A stretch of 64,000 nt of DNA from Mesostigma viride. Lineage: Eukaryota; Streptophyta; Mesostigmatophyceae; Mesostigmatales; Mesostigmataceae. The DNA lies in NCBI GenBank assembly GCA_009746045.1, contig RPFO01000027.1, positions 727,138 to 791,137 of the forward strand, given 5' to 3'. The translations under genes and the position numbers were made by a program. How positions within the stretch are numbered: position 1 is the first letter of the stretch; each line of letters opens with the position of its first letter. The notes under the pieces are model-generated. The model saw only the letters and a program-made list of their open reading frames with translations, made no database searches and was not told the origin of the DNA. This document shows positions 58,165-64,000 of the stretch, piece after piece.

Positions 58165-59461
58165 TATATATATTTACATTGTCGCATCAAATTCTCATTT
58201 TCTTGGCACAGGGCACAAGTCTACCAGATTTTACGTGACAACCTGAGCTATACCCTGGACTTATCCATAAAGCCTAGTGCATGAGATGTGCGAGCCGCCA
58301 TCCAAGGGGTGACTCCGCGTAATCTGTCCAGCGAGGCTTATCTATGGGCGCAATCGACCACGCATTACTGATAAGGTTATCTGCCAGCTCACAGTTGTGG
58401 CAGAAATCTAGTGCCACAGTTGCTGTCGTGGATAATGCGCAAATAGCGCAGGCCTTTACCTGCAGTTCACCTTGGAACGTCCGCCCATTATCCCTGTCGG
58501 CGCAGGCATTAGCATTCAGTTCGTGGCGTAGCCTAGGCACAGCTATGGCATAAGTTCTGGCGCAGCCTCTGCCGGGCATGGCAATGTATACTTTTTGAAT
58601 AAAAAAACAATTGTGCAAAGCAATTCATTCACTGTCGTCTTATAGAACTTCCCTCCAATACGCAGAGTGTCTGGGGAAGGTCGGGCGTGGCCAGATGACA
58701 TACACTGTGTGTCGCCGGTCGGTGACCTATTGCTGTGAGCACTATTTCAAAGAATAAATGAGCATCCTTCCTGTTCCGTTGATTATCGACCCGCGCTTCG
58801 ATACTCATGTACTCCACAGTGTCAGGAGGGATTGCAAGGTAGGGGAATGGGTCAATCACAGAGTCTAATTAGAAGAAAGGCAGACGATTCTAAAAGATTT
58901 CACCGGGGAAATATCTGCTGTCTTTTTCCAGAGCGCCCCACACGGGCTCTGCATCTATGGAACTTAGTGCAACCATGGGCACATGCCTATCCGCTTTGGC
59001 CACCGAGAGCTAGCCGAGATCCGGCCGAGGCTGACTGAACGGACAGAGGTCCGCCAAACTTGTGAAAGCTGACATATGGAATTCCAAAGATTTACCTAGG
59101 CAGTAACCGAGTTAAGGGGAAGCAAAGGATCAGGTAAAGGGGAATTCTCTAGACTGTCCTGTGACGTGGACAGCCGGCAATCACTAGTGTGTGATGGCGA
59201 CCAATGATATGATGAGCTGTAGCGCATGAACTGTGGTTTATTCTGTTGGAGACGTGGCGGCTGATAGGACACGTGGCTGTGGACCGTGTAATGTGTTAAT
59301 GGTCTATGCCATCGTCGAAAAAGGACTGCGAATATATTGACAGTATTACTGTAATGGAAAGCTGACGACTCGGCTGAGTGTCAAAGTAATAACTTTCCGT
59401 GTTCTCAAGCATCATCAGCTACGCATTTTCTATATTATTACGGATCCAGGCAAAGACTGAC
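58165..59461. other. Intron, nothing recognised
   Basis: Short frames at 58274-58859 have no domain features. No ankyrin exon seen. Confidence 0.4.
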
Positions 59462-59560
59462 CTCGTTCTTGGCCGCAACATCGGCACGGCTGTTGATGAG
59501 TTGCTTCGTGACATGCAGGTGGCCATGTCTTGACGCGCGATGCAGCGGAGTATAACCATG
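59462..59560 (-). CDS. Ankyrin-repeat exon (33 codons)
   Basis: HGYTPLHRASRHGHLHVTKQ, then LINSRADVAAKNE. Acceptor CAG, donor GTCAGT, phase 0-0. Arg replaces the Gly of GAD. This exon is only seen once the frame between the acceptor and donor is read; the longest open frame here is a different one. Confidence 0.82.
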
Positions 59561-59770
59561 CTGGATGCAGAAAAGCAAGACCCGTGACGCCAGTGAACCG
59601 TTCACACGGTACACACAACCGACAACGTGGACATGCCACTAGAAAACAGAGTCAGGGCGCATGCTTGTGCAGCGATTCGTGAGACATGAGCCCCCTGACC
59701 TATGCACGACATGTGGTGGTTGCTGATGGATCATGGATGCGACGGCTAGCTTAACAGATTTCATCTCCTA

Positions 59771-61258
59771 GCTGCTGCCCGATCAAGCAACGCCCTACAA
59801 TTCTCGCTCCTAATTCAGAATTTCCAGCGACAAGAGTACCTACAATGCATGAACAACAAACAAAAGAGCTGAACAAAGAACACGCCAACATATACCAAAG
59901 GCAGTTCGTGATGGAACTGTAGTGACAGGCGAGGAGACACGCTCGCACATGTGACCAAAAGCCTTTAAGATCACTGAGCTCCCAAGAAAGCCAGCATTTA
60001 AGTGATACAATAAGTGGAACCCTGCCACATATGCAGCAGTTAACAGTGGCCTTAAGGTTTCTCAGTCCGCACGCGGAAGCAAGAAGCCCCCACCCAATGA
60101 CCCCCCCTGGCGCCAGACCCATGACGCCGATTAATCTCATGACCACCATGCGCTAAAGAGCTCGCGCTAGGCTTTTATAACCCCCGCAGGAGCCTGCTGG
60201 TTACAATGTGACACAAGCTGGTGAACACCCCAAAAGCAAGGCTCCCAAGAGAAGCCAGCATTCCGCAACTGCGGAAGTATCCAAAAGGGAAGAGGCTTTA
60301 TGACACCATACTGTAATAGACTGAGCCGCGCAGCAATTGCTGAGACGAACAAAGGAACGACAAAGGTCTGGCGTTGCCTCGCCTCCCTATGACGCCCTCC
60401 CCGACTCGAGTCTCTCCTAGGGAATCGGAGCGCAGCAATCATGCGGCTCCTGAAGTCCCCAACCACCCCTCCTCGGCAGGGGCAACTGGACAACAGACCT
60501 GCCGCCACAAAAAAAAATTATGAAAACAGGCCGTCCCTGACAGGAAGCTGGGTCGCGACCTTCCAGGCCACTACACATGCACCATCGCAAGGTGGCAAGC
60601 CTGCGATGTGACACTAGAGCTGTTTTAGAAACTTATGAACAGCTTCGCCGAAGCTGGTCAAACCACCCTGAAGTAGCGCCCCATCCTTCGCCCATGTCAA
60701 AAGCACCCGCAGCCGGGGAAAACGACATGGGGGTGAATTGAAATTTTATTTCCGTTGCACGACCAACTCTGCTATGCTTGGTCGAACAACTTAGTGGTTG
60801 CGCCACCATCTGCCTCGGCTACAAGACAGATGCAACCCGCGCTAGAATGTCGAAATTTTCACAACTTGCAGCCTTTGCCGCCATTGTTAAAAACAACGAG
60901 TGCGGATCATTACCGGCCTAGCTTGCTTAGGGCATGGTCCGCTGGCACACAAGCTGACATAATCTAAAATGAATTAACACTGGAATGTGTCACGCGCTGG
61001 CCCGAACAGTGCTGAAAACACCACTACAAATACCGTGGCCACGCACCCCCAGGCTAGTGCCCGATAGAGCTGCCCGATGAAGTAACGCCCTACAACTTTC
61101 ACTCCTAATTCAGAATTTCCAGCGACAAAAATACCTACCATGCATGAACAACAAACAAACCAGCTTTACAAAGAACAAGCCAACATATACCAAAGGCAGT
61201 AGATGATGGAACTGTAGTGACAGGCGACAAGACACGCTCGCACATGTGAGCAAACGCC
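59771..61258. repeat. Intron block flanked by 185-bp direct repeats, with inverted R1 inside
   Basis: 59771-59955 and 61069-61258 are about nine-tenths alike (GCTGCCCGAT.. through ..CGCTCGCACATGTGA). Between them (59957-61068) are inverted pieces of repeat family R1, including the inverse of 47530-47660 and 47345-47420. The repeats are intron sequence also seen beside other ankyrin exons. Confidence 0.65.
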
Positions 61259-61851
61259 TGGCAATAGTGAGAAAATTAGGCAAGAAAATATGCACCTTAT
61301 GCCTGCAGTACAGGGACACCCGCCTAATAAAGAAACTTCTTAAGAAACGTTGTCTGACAGCTTCGGATGTAGTTAATTACTGCCAGTTCTATCCCATATC
61401 AACTTCTGATAAAGGCTCCCAAACATCTTCTCATTAGATAAAAAAGGAGTTGACAACAGTTTTTAAGCCATCCCTTACGGGCAGGTGAACCCTACATGCA
61501 ACAGGGTTGAAGGCATAGACATGGCCTGCAGCAAGCTAAGGGCCACCACTACAGCCAGGCGTTTGACTGATGATACAGGCGATGTAAGCATGCAAAGACT
61601 GGCAGGAAAAGTACCCTAATCCCTGTGATACCCGACCGTGGAATAATGAACCAGAGGTAGCGTTTATTTTATTTCAACCTATTGCAGGCATAATCTTGAC
61701 AAGAAATGCATTCAGTCCTGAGATCCCAGGGACCCAAATTGGCACAAAGTGCTGTGTATATTCTGTGCACCGCACAAGCACCGTGTTGTGTGATTAAATA
61801 CTGCATACGCACATCCAACAATTGGCCACCAGGATAAAGGCAAAACCTTAC

Positions 61852-61950
61852 CGGGCCCTTGGCGTTCACGTCGGCGTCGCTTGCAATAAGTCGCTTCACA
61901 ACATCCAGGTGGCCCTCTCTTGATGCCCACAGCAGTGGGGTGTTCCCGTC
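61852..61950 (-). CDS. Most upstream ankyrin-repeat exon seen (33 codons)
   Basis: DGNTPLLWASREGHLDVVKR, then LIASDADVNAKGP. Acceptor TTCGCACAG, donor GTAAGG (good), phase 0-0. Because the acceptor is phase 0 and no start codon is near, earlier exons must lie at 62 kb or beyond. Confidence 0.85.
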
Positions 61951-62351
61951 CTGTGCGAAGAAGCCACGCAAAGTCCCGTGGTCAACGCATGAACCGCACA
62001 AAAATCACAGAGCGCACAGATGCGCCTGTTTCGAGAAAATACACACATGCTTGTGCGATGATCAATGAGCCTACTTCCCCGTGTATGACATGGTCGCTGA
62101 TCAATGTAACGGCTAGGTTCTATATAAAGTTGACCTCCTACATATAGCTGCTGCCAGAAGCAACATCTTCCATATCTCACTCCACATTCAGAACAACCAC
62201 CCGGAATGACATTAGAATCCGTTTTAAACAGAATACCTGTGCAAGGAACAAGTACACAATAAGGCAGTAGTAGACTTTTCTGGCAGGCGACAGGACGCAC
62301 ATGCGCGTGCAAACGAGCAAAAGGGCGAGGAAAGGTTCAATGCAGCTAAAT

Positions 62352-63566
62352 GCATGGGGTAAACAGTTGACAAGCTGTATGGAATAGATATGGCCAGCAT
62401 GGGGTAAGCAGTTGACAAGCTGTATGGAATAGATATGGCCAGCGTGGGGTAAACAGTTGACAAGCTGTATGGAATAGATATGGCCAGCGTGGGGTAAACA
62501 GTTAACAAGCTGTATGAATAGATATGGCCAGCATGGGGTAAACAGTTGACAAGCTGTATGGAATAGATATGGCCAGCGTGGGGTAAGCAGTTGACAAGCT
62601 GTATGGAATAGATATGGCCAGCATGGGGTAAGCAGTTGACAAGCTGTATGGAATAGATATGGCCAGCGTGGGGTAAGCAGTTGACAAGCTGTATGGAATA
62701 GATATGGCCAGCGTGGGGTAAGCAGTTGACAAGCTGTATGGAATAGATATGGCCAGCGTGGGGTAAGCAGTTGACAAGCTGTATGGAATAGATATGGCCA
62801 GCGTGGGGTAAGCAGTTGACAAGCTGTATGGAATAGATATGGCCAGCGTGGGGTAAGCAGTTGACAAGCTGTATGGAATAGATATGGCCAGCGTGGGGTA
62901 AGCAGTTGACAAGCTGTATGGAATAGATATGGCCAGCGTGGGGTAAGCAGTTGACAAGCTGTATGGAATAGATATGGCCAGCGTGGGGTAAGCAGTTGAC
63001 AAGCTGTATGGAATAGATATGGCCAGCGTGGGGTAAACAGTTGACAAGCTGTATGGAATAGATATGGCCAGCATGGGGTAAGCAGTTGACAAGCTGTATG
63101 GAATAGATATGGCCAGCGTGGGGTAAGCAGTTGACAAGCTGTATGGAATAGATATGGCCAGCGTGGGGTAAGCAGTTGACAAGCTGTATGAATAGATATG
63201 GCCAGCGTGGGGTAAGCAGTTGACAAGCTGTATGGAATAGATATGGCCAGCGTGGGGTAAACAGTTAACAAGCTGTATGAATAGATATGGCCAGCGTGGG
63301 GTAAGCAGTTGACAAGCTGTATGGAATAGATATGGCCAGCGTGGGGTAAGCAGTTGACAAGCTGTATGGAATAGATATGGCCAGCGTGGGGTAAGCAGTT
63401 GACAAGCTGTATGGAATAGATATGGCCAGCATGGGGTAAGCAGTTGACAAGCTGTATGGAATAGATATGGCCAGCGTGGGGTAAGCAGTTGACAAGCTGT
63501 ATGGAATAGATATGGCCAGCGTGGGGTAAGCAGTTGACAAGCTGTATGGAATAGATATGGCCAGCG
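62352..63566. repeat. 45-bp minisatellite, 27 copies
   Basis: Unit: GACAAGCTGTATGGAATAGA then TATGGCCAGCGTGGGGTAAG and CAGTT. I count 27 copies. Variants are GCATGGGG/GCGTGGGG and AAACAGTT/AGCAGTT. Three copies lack one G (near 62514, 63190, 63279), and two of those also read GTTAAC, which hints at copying of blocks. Because 45 is a multiple of 3, long open frames arise without selection. It lies upstream of the first ankyrin exon seen. Confidence 0.95.
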
Positions 63567-63627
63567 GCAACCTCGCGTCCATCAATGCAGTCAGGTGCTT
63601 CGAAGATTGAAGGCCATGTAACGGTGA

Positions 63628-63722
63628 TACCTGCATGCTTATGGAACAACGCAGCTGATGAACGGGGATAGCTGCATGCTTATGGAACAACGCAGCTGAT
63701 GAAGCTCTCTCTCTCTCTCTGT
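63628..63722. repeat. 35-bp duplication and (CT)n
   Basis: CTGCATGCTTATGGAACAAC.. occurs twice (about 63631-63662 and 63671-63702), followed by a CT run to 63720. Nothing further is recognised to the window end. Confidence 0.75.
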
Positions 63723-64000
63723 GACATGTTACCCACCCAAACCAATCCAAGCGGTCGTTTATTTGGAATGCAATCCATCGGAAATAGCCCAATAAGTAAG
63801 CGATTAATTGATTGACCTGCTTCACAAACACTACACTCTTTACACACTCCAAGGCAAACATTAATGAGTTGTACAGCCTTTTGTTATTGCCTTTTATCGG
63901 CAAATTACTCACTGGCTAACATCCTGCGCAGGCCGATAAGAAGGCTATACAACTGAATGAGATCATAACAGTAAGTCTGCAAGGCGGCAAGCCTCAGATG

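Noticed and set aside
62352-63566. CRISPR-like array
   Set aside because: Units are directly adjacent without unique spacers, in a eukaryotic setting; this is a minisatellite.
62177-63649. 490-codon minus-strand frame of repeated GHIYSIQLVNCLPH units
   Set aside because: Every codon comes from the 45-bp minisatellite, open because the unit is a multiple of three; frames shift at 44-bp copies without any compensating signal.

Overview
This is nuclear DNA from a eukaryote, probably an alga or related protist. It has spliceosomal exons with GT..AG borders, long introns, Ty3/gypsy and non-LTR retroelements, TIR-bearing DNA transposons, minisatellites, and no bacterial-style operons. The sequence alone does not fix the lineage. 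Exon-per-repeat receptor-like genes resemble what is described in brown algae, but that is an analogy, not an identification.

Positions 1-18750 hold one Ty3/gypsy element, entered inside its 5' LTR. The order is LTR tail, tRNA primer site, long leader, a small ORF with a viroplasmin/RNase H1-N-like domain, gag with a zinc knuckle, protease, RT, RNase H, integrase with a chromodomain, an extra long ORF after pol, polypurine tract and 3' LTR. It is broken by frameshifts and by two insertions flanked by TTAA. The first (1011-5867) carries a recent 1.14-kb tandem duplication and has a rearranged right border. The second (11246-12934) splits the RT/RNase H region and has a sister copy at 34102-35801.

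Positions 18751-37279 are a graveyard of repeats. They hold a restriction-like-endonuclease LINE tail, remnants of a second gypsy element on the minus strand, an LTR-like promoter repeat, fold-back and MITE-like repeats, three LINE 3' ends with TTAA-type tails, and an L1-type ORF1 protein gene split by the second TTAA element. The only host-like coding signal here is a possible signal-peptide first exon at 25904-25691 (minus).

Positions 37280-61950 hold the most interesting locus, on the minus strand. Eight ankyrin exons are each exactly 33 codons. Two are followed by shorter cap exons, and a final exon encodes a TIR domain. Every visible junction is phase 0, so any exon combination keeps frame. 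Introns beside different exons are recognisably homologous, so the locus seems to have grown by copying exon-plus-intron units. Its introns also carry a 3.2-kb TA-flanked TIR element with two exact-looking palindromes (arms 220 and 103 bp), a GC-skewed simple repeat and several inverted repeat families. Upstream lies a 27-copy, 45-bp minisatellite (62352-63566). The 5' end of the ankyrin-TIR gene(s) is not resolved and may lie beyond the window.
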